Below are positions 54,484 to 63,064 of a stretch of 64,000 nucleotides of DNA, in pieces (the first letter of the stretch is position 1; each line of letters begins with the position of its first letter). The stretch comes from Spiroplasma phoeniceum P40 (GTDB taxonomy: Bacteria; Bacillota_I; Bacilli_A; Mycoplasmatales; Mycoplasmataceae). A program made the position numbers and the translations under genes. The stretch spans positions 1,426,001-1,490,000 of the forward strand of contig NZ_CP031088.1 of the NCBI RefSeq assembly GCF_003339775.1. The letters run 5' to 3'. Under the pieces are notes generated by a model. That model worked only from the letters and a program-made list of their open reading frames with translations, searched no databases and was not told the origin of the DNA.

Positions 54484-55293
54484 CTATTTTTTTAAGAAAA
54501 ACTGTTGCAAATATTTTGCTGGCCCATTTTCACGATTTGATAATGTTACTTCATTTGCCATTGTTTTTAACTCATCAATCGCATTGCTAACCGCAATACC
54601 AACTCCAGCTTGGCGAATTAATTCAAGATCATTATAAGAATCACCAAATGAATAAGTTTGACTAATATCAATTCCAATATGATGGGATAAAAATTGCAAG
54701 GCACTACCTTTTGAAATCCCCTTGCAAGCAATTTCAAAAACACGATTATTATATTGAGTAATATCTAATTGCGGTAATAATTGTCGTAACTTTGTCATTA
54801 ATTCACTAGCACCCTTATCATCTAAGGACTGATGGGCAATAACACTAGCATGTGTAATATCTTCTGTAATATCAGCGACCTTGGTGATAATTTTATATTT
54901 TGTTCGCATTATTTTTGATCAATAATAAGAATTCTCACCATATTCGTAAACATAAGTACTATTATTACTAAAAAAATGAACTTTATATTTGCGATAAGTA
55001 AAATCAAAAATGGTTTTAATTTCTGCTGTTGTAAAAATCATCATTCATAAAAAACTATTAGTCTTAAAAGAATAAGCACTTGCTCCATTATTTGCCAAAA
55101 CATAACCATCATACTTATGAACTTTTAGTTTTCGCGCTTGACGAATTGCATCATTAGCTAGGCGCCCTGTTGTAACAACAAAAGGGATTCCTTTTTTTTG
55201 AATTGAATTAACTGTTTTTTTTGTTAACCGACTAAACCGATGATTATCCTTTAATAAAGTTCCATCCAAATCAGAAAAAACTGCTTTTTTCAT
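54484..55293 (-). CDS. Cof-type HAD-IIB phosphatase
   Basis: Sugar-phosphate-type phosphatase, 269 residues. AVFSDLDGTLLKDNHRFS (motif I, Asp nucleophile), VVTTGRLANDAI (motif II), SFGDSYNDLELIRQAG (motif IV). Type IIB cap between. Substrate unknown. ATG 55293; one or more TGA Trp codons around 54910. Confidence 0.93.
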
Positions 55294-55437
55294 CTACTTA
55301 TGTTCCTTTCTCTTTCCTTAAAATTTGTATGATTATATTATTTAGAAATATTGATCAAACATTAATTTTATAGTTTTAATAATTATAGTAGAAAATACTT
55401 AAATTTAAAAATTTTTTATAAATGAATTATGTAAAAT

Positions 55438-55508
55438 GAAGTGCAACAAATCAACTTTGAAAGGAGTTGATTTTTTATTGAAAAGAAACATTATTTTATT
55501 TTGCGGTC
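55438..55508 (+). repeat. Left 71-bp terminal inverted repeat of the virus remnant
   Basis: Exact reverse complement of 59827-59897. Starts GAAGTGCAACAAATCAACTT and contains an AATCAACT/AGTTGATT hairpin followed by T, plus a ribosome-site-like AAAGGAG. Confidence 0.93.
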
Positions 55509-55590
55509 CTTAGTAATTAAGTATGGAAAAGATATTGTTATTAATACTGTAAATAAGATAGTAATTAATAATGTAAAAGAAAATGAATAA
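55477..55590 (+). CDS. Possible short viral frame starting at ATT
   Basis: 37 codons open from ATT 55477 (IEKKHYFILRSLVIKYGKDI) to TAA 55588. A GGAG site lies ten bases upstream. The right repeat carries the first 11 codons again. There is no ATG, so it may be non-coding. Confidence 0.3.
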   Translation: MEKKHYFILRSLVIKYGKDIVINTVNKIVINNVKENE

Positions 55591-55646
55591 ATTATCCGCG
55601 TAATTTATTAGCTGTAATTTATTCAATATGGTTTATTTTGAGCGTA

Positions 55647-55668
55647 GCGAACACGCGAAGCGTGTCGC
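55647..55668 (+). promoter_or_regulatory. GC-rich hairpin before the coat genes
   Basis: ACACGC/GCGTGT with flanking GCG/CGC forms a very stable stem across a 3-base loop, followed by AATATTTTT. Such GC content is exceptional in this DNA. It could be a terminator, a replication origin hairpin or a packaging signal of the virus. Confidence 0.55.
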
Positions 55669-55693
55669 AATATTTTTAGAGAGGAGATGTAAT

Positions 55694-55843
55694 ATGCCAA
55701 CTTGATTAACGACAATATTTAGTGTTGTTATTATATTAGGGATTTTTGCTTGAATTGGCTTATCAATTTATCAAAAAATTAAACAAATTCGAGGAAAGAA
55801 AAAAGAAAAAAAAGAAATTGAAAGAAAGGAGAGTAATAAATAA
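55694..55843 (+). CDS. Small plectrovirus membrane protein
   Basis: 49 residues: [20 protein letters not shown] and a short helix, then a Lys-rich tail (IKQIRGKKKEKKEI). GAGGAG lies before ATG 55694, and its TAA overlaps the coat ATG by one base (TAATG). Probably a minor virion or assembly protein. Confidence 0.65.
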
Positions 55844-56094
55844 TGTTAGGTATGTATTTAACAACAGCGTTTAATTTTTTAACAGCACCTACACCCAAAA
55901 CTATGACTGAGGGTATGACTGGTATTTGAACTAGTTTGACTAGTGCATTATGAAAAGTTAAAGAAGGTATAACAAATATTTTACCTGAGATAATGGTTTT
56001 CTTAGGTGAAGCGTGAATTATATTAATTCCATTTGCTATATTTTGTATTATTAAAATCTTAAACTTTTTCCGTGTTATGGTTAAAGGATTTTAA
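55843..56094 (+). CDS. Plectrovirus major coat protein-like
   Basis: 83 residues: an N-terminal hydrophobic stretch, then PTPKTMTEGMTGIWTSLTSA, ALWKVKEGITNILPEIMVF, a strong membrane helix (LGEAWIILIPFAIFCIIKIL) and a basic end NFFRVMVKGF. A central helix plus basic C-terminus is the layout of filamentous phage coat proteins, and this pattern resembles SpV1 coat. Translationally coupled to the small gene before it. Confidence 0.7.
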
Positions 56095-56172
56095 TATTTA
56101 TTATAATCGATCATATATCTTAGCTAAGGCACACTAGCTTTTATGTGAGTTAAATAAATAATTTTATTGTTT

Positions 56173-56488
56173 ATTTTTACACTATGCACTGTTTACAAAT
56201 TTATTTTTTAATAAACTTTATTACTATCGTTAATATTGGGATAATAAAAATTCCTATTATACATATAAATTTAATTATATTTTCTATAGTTGATAAATCT
56301 ATATTGTTTATTATTCATAATATTGAGTCTGTTATGAAAAATATTTTTTTAGTAGGATTTAATAAAAATAAGAATATTTCTATTAAGGGCCATACTAGTA
56401 ATAGATTTGGGAAATAAATTTTTATAATATTTTTTATAAATATACCTACTTTCTTTTAAAACTTGTAAACAGTGTATAGTGTAAAAAT
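56173..56488. repeat. MITE-like element with 26-bp inverted ends
   Basis: ATTTTTACACTATGCACTGT at 56173 continues to 56198 and recurs inverted at 56463-56488 with one mismatch over 26 bases. The 264 bases between contain only a weak 77-codon hydrophobic frame (56184-56417). It follows the coat gene and disturbs the expected viral gene order. Confidence 0.65.
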
Positions 56489-56608
56489 ATCAATTTAATT
56501 ATATTTAAGGTATTATTATGGTTTTCTCTCTGTATAAAAATATTTATAAATTTGTTAATTTATTAAAAATTCGAATAATAAATTTAAAAGTTATTATTAA
56601 AATTATTA

Positions 56609-57024
56609 TTAGTGAAATAATTGTTTTAATTGGTAATACATATATCGACTTTTTAAACTATGTCATTGTTGATAATAATTTAAAAATGTTCCACCAGGTT
56701 TATCATAAACAACTCCCGTAGAATAACTATCTTGTAAAAAATCCAAATACCATTTATCATTAAACGATAATTTTTTTGATGTTTTTAAAGTTGGATTAAT
56801 AAAATAATTTGTTTCCGACCAATTTTCAAAAAAACTACTGCGTAAAAACATTGTATTAATAAAATCAGTTTCATTAATACCTTTATTAGTACTATATTAT
56901 TCTCTTGTTTAAGCGTATAATGCTCTCCATTTAACGGTCTAAACGCCGTTAAAGTAATAAGTGGAATAACCAAACCCAAAAAACTTAAAATAAATATGGC
57001 AAATAAAGATAACGATTTTTTCAT
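56609..57024 (-). pseudogene. Plectrovirus surface/adsorption-type protein, truncated
   Basis: Starts MKKSLSLFAIFILSFLGLVI (signal or anchor helix) then LTAFRPLNGEHYTLK. After a frameshift near 56895 it continues GINETDFINTMFLRSSFF, LSFNDKWYLDFLQDS and stops at 56609 after about 137 codons. In related viruses the corresponding protein is much longer, so the 3' part is gone. AGGAG before ATG 57024. Confidence 0.55.
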
Positions 57025-57035
57025 AAACTCAACTC

Positions 57036-57272
57036 CTAACTATACAATGTTTTTGAAAAAATAAACCCAACAATATATAAAATCGATATTGTTAACATTA
57101 ACGGATGACTAAATAAAATTGCCATTCTCCCAAATAATCAAATCAAGCAAGTATCAGAATTATATAAATCCATAATAATATTTTTTGCCGATGTAAATTG
57201 ATTAATAATAACAGTAATAAAACCAATACCAAATATCGCAATTGCTACCACCAATAAAACTAATTTAATCAT
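57036..57272 (-). CDS. Small viral two-helix membrane protein
   Basis: 78 residues with two hydrophobic helices ([37 protein letters not shown]) and a short acidic loop. Its ATG overlaps the stop of the gene before it. Not recognised beyond a viral setting. Confidence 0.55.
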
Positions 57273-57451
57273 TATTTATGCACTCTCCTATATCCTTGTT
57301 CTCTTGTTTTTGATTTTTTTGCTAAACTTGATAATTGTTTTTTATTACGATTAATTTTAAATTTTTTACGCTCTTTAATATGTTTTTGCATACCTTGTTT
57401 AGTATCAGAATCAGCCGCGAACTGTTGAAGAATATATTTGCGAAACACCAC
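57272..57451 (-). CDS. Small basic viral protein
   Basis: 59 residues if read from GTG 57451: [20 protein letters not shown] then [14 protein letters not shown]. Highly basic, possibly binding single-stranded DNA. It overlaps the previous gene in another frame; the start is uncertain. Confidence 0.45.
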   Translation of the reverse strand: MVFRKYILQQFAADSDTKQGMQKHIKERKKFKINRNKKQLSSLAKKSKTREQGYRRVHK

Positions 57452-57677
57452 TATTAACTGTTGAACCTAATTCATTGTATTGAGTTCTTGTGACATGGAT
57501 TGCATAAATAGATAACTTAATAACCATAAAAAAGATTAAAAAATAAGCAATTGACGTATTTGTCATCGGTAACTTTGTATTTCAAATTACATCAAAAATA
57601 AACAAAAATATATCAAAAGCAAAATTAAAAATCTTATCTCAATTACTATTATTATTTTCAACTAATAAATTAATCAT
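57399..57677 (-). CDS. Viral membrane protein
   Basis: 92 residues: NSNWDKIFNFAFDIFLFIFD, then a second helix TSIAYFLIFFMVIKLSIYAI. Three or four TGA Trp codons. Its ATG overlaps the stop of the Zot-like gene by eight bases, an operon-like coupling. Confidence 0.55.
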
Positions 57678-58690
57678 CTTTCCTATTTCCTTTCTCTTTT
57701 TTAGGTTTTAAATTCTTTTTCAAAATATCAATATCAAACAATTCTAATCGCTCTTTAACGCTTAATTTTGTGATTTCCGACCAATAATATTCTTTTTTAT
57801 TAACAATTTCATCATTCTTTAAATCACGCACAAATTTTAACCATTGACTATCATACTTATTAGCAAATTCAAGCGGAATAATTATTTTAAAAAACCGAAT
57901 TCCTAACCCAACATCCGACTTATGTTTTGCTCTTTTACCTTCTGCTGTTCGTTCTACTGATTTTGTTTTTCAAATTTCATAATCGGTAATATCTTCGAAA
58001 ATACCAATTCGCATAATAAAGAAACGGTTAAAAAAATTAAATCCTTTCTTAGCAACAGGTTTTTTAAATGAAATTGGAATAATAATTCCATTTGCTAACT
58101 GGCGAATATTATTTCAAATCATACCCTCACGCTGAACAGTAAACAACGCACGATTACCAAAATGTCTCGCTAAAACAATTCATGGTATTTTACCACTATG
58201 AACTTTTTTCTCATCGTGAGGACTAGTTCCATCAATATACAAATAACTTTCATCAAATAAAATAACACTATCATCGGGTGGGACTAGTTTTGTTCGATCG
58301 GTAAAATCTAAATTTTTAAATGTTAAAACTTTAACTTTATCATCTTCTAACGGATAATTACTATAAATTTCATCTGTCAATAATTTCATAGATTGACATT
58401 TGCGATAAATAATTTAAAAGCAATGTTTTTCCAGTTCCTAACTTACCAATAATAACTGATAAAGGATTATCTCAAACAAAATTTACTAACCGAAAAGCGT
58501 TTAACTGATAAAAAATATTTTTTCACAATCATCACACAAAATAAACACATTGTAAAGCAAATAATATTCAAAATACTAAACCAACACAATACAAAGAAAT
58601 TATCCAAAATAATAAATTAACCAAACTAAACAAAAACATTGAACCACTAATATAACAATAGTTTTTAAAGAAAAATATAAACTTTTTCAT
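57670..58690 (-). pseudogene. Zot-like assembly ATPase of a plectrovirus, frameshifted
   Basis: The N-terminal part has two membrane helices, then the Walker A segment PLSVIIGKLGTGKTLLLNYL. Near 58390 the frame shifts by one base, and the rest continues from MKLLTDEIYSNYPLEDDKVK with a Walker-B-like DDSVILFDESYLYID, ending in a Lys-rich tail. Zot/gpI-type ATPases drive export of filamentous phage. One lesion is enough to break it, though a slippage event cannot be excluded. Confidence 0.65.
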
Positions 58691-58892
58691 TATTTAAAAT
58701 ACCAACTATCTTAAAAACCATTCACAAGAAAAACCAAGTTAAGAACAAAATAACAATTCAAATACCAACCATTAAAGTTAAATATTCATTTTGAGTTAAA
58801 TTTCAAGTTGTAATAGTTTCAACATTTGTTTTATCTATAAACAAAAAGACATGAATAAAAAACTCTTTTAATTTAATTCAATCATTTTGCAT
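58665..58892 (-). CDS. Small viral membrane protein
   Basis: 75 residues: a polar start (MQNDWIKLKEFFIHVFLF), NVETITTWNLTQNEYLT, then one strong helix (LMVGIWIVILFLTWFFLWMV). It overlaps the start of the Zot-like gene. Confidence 0.55.
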
Positions 58893-58894
58893 AT

Positions 58895-59044
58895 TTAAAA
58901 ACTCCACATTTTTTGAATAAGTTTAAAAAACATTCCAAAAAACAAAACAATAAATAACACAAACGATATAACATATAAAAACTCAGGGGCATTTGAACCA
59001 ATAATATAACTAACAAATTGAACTCAATAATCATATAAACTCAT
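58895..59044 (-). CDS. Small viral membrane protein, coat-sized
   Basis: 49 residues: MSLYDYWVQFVSYIIGSNAP, helix EFLYVISFVLFIVLFFGMFF, then a short basic end. Size and layout fit a minor coat protein. Confidence 0.55.
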
Positions 59045-59497
59045 TTAATTTAAACTTTCTAAGTCATTAATTAATTGTTGTACTTTTTCATCACTTCAAT
59101 TTATTAAATTATTATTATTATTATTTATTTTTACTTTTTGATGTTCACTTGAAAATAATGCTTTTTTAATTTTGGTAAAATAATTTTGTTTATATTGATT
59201 ATATAAATTAATTAACGCTGTTCCAGTTAAATACTTTCAAATATTTCGCTTTAAATTTTCATCATACTTTATAAAAATAGGATAAGAATTATCATAAATC
59301 AAACCGATTGCTACTTGATCCGAATGTTTTTCACTCGGATAAATAAACTTATTACTAAATCAAAACCCAATATGACGATTATGATTGGTTAAATTAATAA
59401 AACTTGCTTTATCTGTTGTAAAAGGGATAAATTCCTTACTAATAAAATAATTTTCTACATTCTGATTTTTCTTAACAAAATTACTCAATTTTATCAT
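59045..59497 (-). CDS. Plectrovirus-type protein of unknown role
   Basis: 150 residues, soluble: [59 protein letters not shown] and an Asn-rich linker near the end. First gene of the minus-strand viral operon, with AGGAG before ATG 59497. A single-stranded DNA-binding or replication-accessory role is possible but not shown. Confidence 0.55.
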
Positions 59498-59516
59498 CTC
59501 CTAACTAAATATTTAT

Positions 59517-59655
59517 TTAATAAACATTGTTATATTTAATGTTTATATAATGTTTTTTAATTGTAATAAACAATGATTATTAACAATGTTATAAATAATG
59601 CTAATATATTTTTTATTTAATGCTTAATAAACACTGTTAATAAACATTGTTAAAT
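59517..59655. repeat. Repeated AATAAACATTGTTA boxes
   Basis: The 16-base TTAATAAACATTGTTA occurs at 59517-59532 and again at 59637-59652, with variants AATAAACACTGTTA and inverted TTAACAATGTTAT between them. The layout resembles iterons or repressor sites upstream of the viral minus-strand operon. The rest of 59498-59826 has no gene. Confidence 0.55.
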
Positions 59656-59826
59656 ATATAAAATAATAAAAATTGGCACACTGAAAAATACTATTTAATT
59701 TTTAACAATAGTTATTAAAATATAAAATCATAAGTTTTAAGTTGATATTATTTAATCAAATCACATATAAAAACTAGTGTGACACAGTTAAAATACATGA
59801 TAAATAATAAAATCCTTTAACCATAA

Positions 59827-59897
59827 GACCGCAAAATAAAATAATGTTTCTTTTCAATAAAAAATCAACTCCTTTCAAAGTTGATTTGTTGCACTTC
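59827..59897 (-). repeat. Right 71-bp terminal inverted repeat of the virus remnant
   Basis: Exact reverse complement of 55438-55508. Its outer end runs into a 23-base sequence (59889-59911) that recurs at the nagB junction. Confidence 0.93.
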
Positions 59898-59971
59898 GAT
59901 TACAAAATGCAAAATATCATCAATATTTTAACAATGATTTTTAAAAAGTCAGAAAGGAATGATTAATTATT

Positions 59972-60364
59972 ATGAGTAAAAAAATTATTTCAACACATTT
60001 GGCGCCAAAAGCAATTGGACCATATTCACAAGCAGTTAAAACAGGGGACTTCTTATATGTTTCTGGTCAATTGCCATTAGATTCAACAACAACGATGATT
60101 GAAGGAACAACAATTACAGAACAAACAAAGTGTGCTTTAAAAAATTTAAAAGCAATTGTACAATCAGCAGGTTACAGTTTAACAGATGTTGTTAAATTTA
60201 ATATTTTCTTAAAAGATATTAATGATTTTCCAGCAATGAATGAAGTTTATCAAAAATATTTTACAGAAAATTTTCCAGCTCGTTCTGCTGTTGCAGTTGC
60301 AAATTTGCCTAAAAATTCTTTAGTTGAAATTGAAGCAATTGGATGTTTAAGAGGAGAAAATTAA
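59972..60364 (+). CDS. ridA: RidA-family enamine/imine deaminase
   Basis: Hydrolyses reactive 2-aminoacrylate-type intermediates. Has 130 residues: HLAPKAIGPYSQAVKTGDFL, VSGQLPLD, GYSLTDVVKFNIFLKDINDF, PARSAVAVANLPKNSLVEIE with the conserved Arg. GAAAGGAA before ATG 59972. It lies between two mobile regions but is itself ordinary. Confidence 0.95.
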   Translation: MSKKIISTHLAPKAIGPYSQAVKTGDFLYVSGQLPLDSTTTMIEGTTITEQTKCALKNLKAIVQSAGYSLTDVVKFNIFLKDINDFPAMNEVYQKYFTENFPARSAVAVANLPKNSLVEIEAIGCLRGEN

Positions 60365-60540
60365 AAAACTATGTTTTGAAAAAGAGAAAATTGAATTTCC
60401 CCTTTTTTATTTTTAAAATGTATTCATTAATGAAGTTATAATCTAATGACAAATTATTATTTAAATTTTCTTCTTATTTTGCAAATAATTTGATAAAAAT
60501 AAATTCTAACTTTTTTTGTTTAACTTTTGACCGCGTAAAA

Positions 60541-60844
60541 TATTCGGTTGGTATAAATTTACCAAAAACTAAGAAAAAGATAGATATAAAATTCTATCTT
60601 TTTTAATTAGGTTAAAATTGTCGTTAACCTTGCTTAGTTTAAGAAAATAATAGCAAAACCAACCGAATAAAACTCTCCTACTTGGAATGTCGTAAAACCA
60701 AGCAAGCGAGGATAAACAATATAGGGGTGGCCGTACCGCTACGACATAATGGAGGCAATTCTTTTAGGCAATATAAAAGAGTTATTGTGGTTTGGGGATA
60801 AATCTTTAATCTGCAATGGTTAAAGGGTAAGTGTTCCACAATAA
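60541..60844 (+). ncRNA. Candidate structured noncoding RNA or DNA element
   Basis: Unusually rich in pairings and G/C. A 12-bp stem TATTCGGTTGGT (60541-60552)/ACCAACCGAATA (60658-60669) encloses AAACTAAG (60565-60572)/CTTAGTTT (60633-60640), which encloses two hairpins AAAGATAG/CTATCTTT and AGGTTAA/TTAACCT. Then come CTTGG/CCAAG with a loop TGTCGTA complementary to TACGACA at 60740-60746 (possible pseudoknot), TCTTTTA/TAAAAGA and TTATTGTGG (60782-60790)/CCACAATAA (60836-60844). No frame is open. It precedes the small-gene operon. No signature of RNase P, tmRNA or SRP RNA is seen. Confidence 0.55.
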
Positions 60845-60885
60845 AAAAATTTAGAAATCTTACTATTTATAAGGAGGATTTGAAA

Positions 60886-61188
60886 GTGTCTTTAAAAGAA
60901 CTCTGTTGAAAAGAGTTAAAAATTAAATTAACAAATAAGAGAGGATTAATTAATAAATGTCAGTGTTATATCAATGAGTACTTTACAAAATTAACCAAAA
61001 ACAAAAAAGGCGGCTGATATTGTAAAAAGTATGCTCGGCATTGTTTAGCGAGACTAGAATTTATTAATAAACAAAAAATAAGTTATAATCTTTGATTTTT
61101 GACTTTACAATGCAAAAATAATCACCAAATTATTAAAAAAATAATTTTTAAGAAAAATAAATGATGAATTATTAATATCAAAAATTAG
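60886..61188 (+). CDS. Hypothetical basic, Cys-containing protein
   Basis: 100 residues from GTG 60886, chosen for AAGGAGG eight bases upstream. MSLKELCWKELKIKLTNKRG, then CQCYINEYFTKL and GGWYCKKYARHCLARLEF. Several Cys and Lys residues suggest a nucleic-acid-binding protein, possibly with a metal site. Five or more TGA Trp codons. Not recognised. Confidence 0.6.
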
Positions 61189-61202
61189 AAAGGAGAAATT
61201 AT

Positions 61203-61355
61203 ATGGTTGAAAATAATATCAAAAATACAATTAGCGATTTAATTAACGAGATTAAAACAACAACAGAAAACAATTTAAGCAATTTAGAACAAATTATGGA
61301 AGCTTTAATTGATAAAGTTAATAATATTGAAAATATTTTAAATCAAATACGATAA
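61203..61355 (+). CDS. Small coiled-coil protein
   Basis: 50 residues, nearly all helical: NTISDLINEIKTTTENNLSN, LEQIMEALIDKVNNIENIL. Heptad-like spacing of Leu/Ile suggests a parallel coiled coil. AAAGGAG before ATG 61203. A weak hairpin with T tail follows. Confidence 0.6.
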   Translation: MVENNIKNTISDLINEIKTTTENNLSNLEQIMEALIDKVNNIENILNQIR

Positions 61356-61431
61356 AAAATTAAACCAACTATTTATTAAAATTATTTGGTTTTTTATTTT
61401 TGATAAATAAAAAAGAAAGGAGATAAAAATA

Positions 61432-61551
61432 ATGAGGAAAAGTTGTCCTAAATGTAGATCAAAAATAGATGGTGATAATAAACATTTATGATTTACAAAT
61501 GTTTATTGTATTTTTGCAAAAAACCCATATATTTTTAAAAAGAAAAATTAG
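61432..61551 (+). CDS. Very small zinc-ribbon-like protein
   Basis: 39 residues: MRKSCPKCRSKIDGDNKHLW with one CxxC, a later Cys, and a basic end. GAAAGGAG before ATG 61432. Confidence 0.5.
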
Positions 61552-61663
61552 ATAAATATGTTTGTTTGTGACTCTTATTTTATTTTTTTTATTTAAGTTT
61601 TTAGATGATCTCTTAGTTATTTAAAATGTTGTGAAATATTAGGAAATTTGGAGAAAATTTAAT

Positions 61664-61876
61664 ATGTTTGATAAAAAACAATATAAAAAATGAAACATAT
61701 TATCAAAATATTTAAGTTGAGATGAAATATTTAGATATTTTAAAAGAGTTTATGATTATAAAAATGAAGAACAATTAAATCAAACACTTAATAATTATTT
61801 AAACAATTTACCAATTAAGGATATTGAAGAATATGAAAGAGAGATTTTAAATAATGGCAATAACAAAATCAATTAA
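61664..61876 (+). CDS. Hypothetical small protein
   Basis: 70 residues: WNILSKYLSWDEIFRYFKRV, then an Asn/Glu-rich helical end. A GGAG site lies before ATG 61664. Its end overlaps the next gene by 23 bases in another frame. Confidence 0.5.
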
Positions 61877-62069
61877 ATTTAACAAACTACAAGAAGAAAA
61901 CGAAAAACTAAAAAATAAACTTATTGAAAAAAACAAAGAAATTGAAGAACTAAAATATAAACAATTATTTGAAGAAGATTTTGATAATATTTATATTCAA
62001 AGTAATATCCATAATTTTAGCGAACTTGAATGAAACTATTTTCAAAAATATAATTTTTTTTGTAAATAA
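61854..62069 (+). CDS. Small coiled-coil protein
   Basis: 71 residues: a Lys/Glu-rich coiled coil (FNKLQEENEKLKNKLIEKNK) then NFSELEWNYFQKYNFF. Overlaps the gene before it. Confidence 0.5.
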
Positions 62070-62085
62070 TGAGAGATTAATTAGG

Positions 62086-62145
62086 ATGTTTGTTTTAAAA
62101 GACATTTTAAAATATGAATTATTAGAAAGCAAAGGTGAAGAATAA
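62086..62145 (+). CDS. Possible 19-residue peptide
   Basis: MFVLKDILKYELLESKGEE, with TTAGG before ATG 62086. It could be a leader peptide of the next gene, which begins four bases later. Weak support. Confidence 0.25.
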   Translation: MFVLKDILKYELLESKGEE

Positions 62146-62148
62146 AAT

Positions 62149-62487
62149 ATGTATTTAGTTACAAAAGATTCAGATAATATAAAAGATCATTATAAAATAA
62201 CGGATTTAATTTCAAAAAATACCGATCATAAAGAAAAAGAAAACTTTTGATATAAATTTGGTTTAGAACAATATTGAACAGAATATTGTTGATCAAGTGG
62301 AACAATAGATAATATAAAAGATATTGATGAATATTTAACCAAAAAGTTTAAAGAATTTCAAGAAAAATCGTGAAATGAAATTATAGAAAATTATGTTGAA
62401 GATAAATTTGGTTATACAGTGATAAATTATTTATCTGATATTAAATGACTAAAAGAGTCAGACAAAAATATAGAACCAGTTCGTTAA
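62149..62487 (+). CDS. Hypothetical acidic protein
   Basis: 112 residues: MYLVTKDSDNIKDHYKITDL, FWYKFGLEQYWTEYCWSSG, then helical FQEKSWNEIIENYVEDKFG. Five TGA Trp codons. Not recognised; GGTGAAG precedes ATG 62149. Confidence 0.55.
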
Positions 62488-62593
62488 GAAGTGATTTTTT
62501 GGTTTAATTAATTATTTATTTTTAAAATACTATTAGATATTAATTTTAGGAAAAATAAAATTAAAAGCAAAAAAAGTGAGGTAGGTGTTAAAT

Positions 62594-63064
62594 ATGATAA
62601 AAAAAATTTATTTAAACCAAAATTTAATTTCACAAGAAATAAAAAATAAAACGCATATTTTAATAAACAAACAAAAAGATTGTGTTGTTTTAGATAAAAA
62701 TTGTTTAGGTTTATCAAATTATAAAAATTATTTTTGTTTAAAAATTGATGAAAATAAAAATTATGCGGTTCATAGTAGTATCAATAATAAAAATGGTAAT
62801 ATTGTGGGAAAAAATTTAATTTTATCTTTTGAAAAATTAAAACATGAAAACAAAAAACAGTTTAATTCGCAAAACAACATTGATGCTAATAATGATTTAC
62901 TAAATAAATATGATAATCATTATAAAAATAATAAAATACAACAACAAAAATTAACATTAGAAGAATTAAAACAATTACTAGAAAATTTAGAAAATATTGA
63001 TAACCCCAATTATTGAGATAATGGTTTTTATTTAGGATACAACAAATATGAAAAAATTACTTAG
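62594..63064 (+). CDS. Hypothetical protein
   Basis: 156 residues: LISQEIKNKTHILINKQKDC, FCLKIDENKNYAVHSSI, a Gln/Glu helical part (KLTLEELKQLLENLENIDN) and, after a TGA Trp, DNGFYLGYNKYEKIT. ATG 62594 is chosen with GAGGTAGGTG upstream. Its end overlaps the lipoprotein start by 17 bases. Confidence 0.6.

Larger units (their letters stand above)
55438..59897. mobile_element. Plectrovirus (SpV1-like) remnant bounded by 71-bp inverted repeats
   Basis: 4460 bases with exact 71-bp inverted ends. The left third codes on the plus strand (small membrane protein, coat-like protein), the right two-thirds on the minus strand (Zot-like ATPase, several one-helix membrane proteins, an adsorption-type protein). 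Gene types match filamentous spiroplasma viruses. Plectroviruses normally code on one strand and carry a replication gene; here the strands converge and no rep is seen. The element is therefore rearranged or incomplete. It lies between the HAD gene and ridA. Confidence 0.8.

Noticed and set aside
56184..56417. Hydrophobic 77-codon frame between the 26-bp inverted ends
   Set aside because: Starts inside the left inverted repeat, is composed of Ile/Asn low-complexity, and has no ribosome site; not listed as a gene.
56518..56721. Plus-strand hydrophobic frame of 67 codons
   Set aside because: It runs opposite to the viral adsorption-type remnant, which has better motifs, and has no ribosome site.
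60541..60844. Identity as RNase P RNA, tmRNA or SRP RNA
   Set aside because: The conserved sequences of these RNAs (GAGGAAAGTCC, the tmRNA ends, GGAAGGAAGCAGC) were not found.
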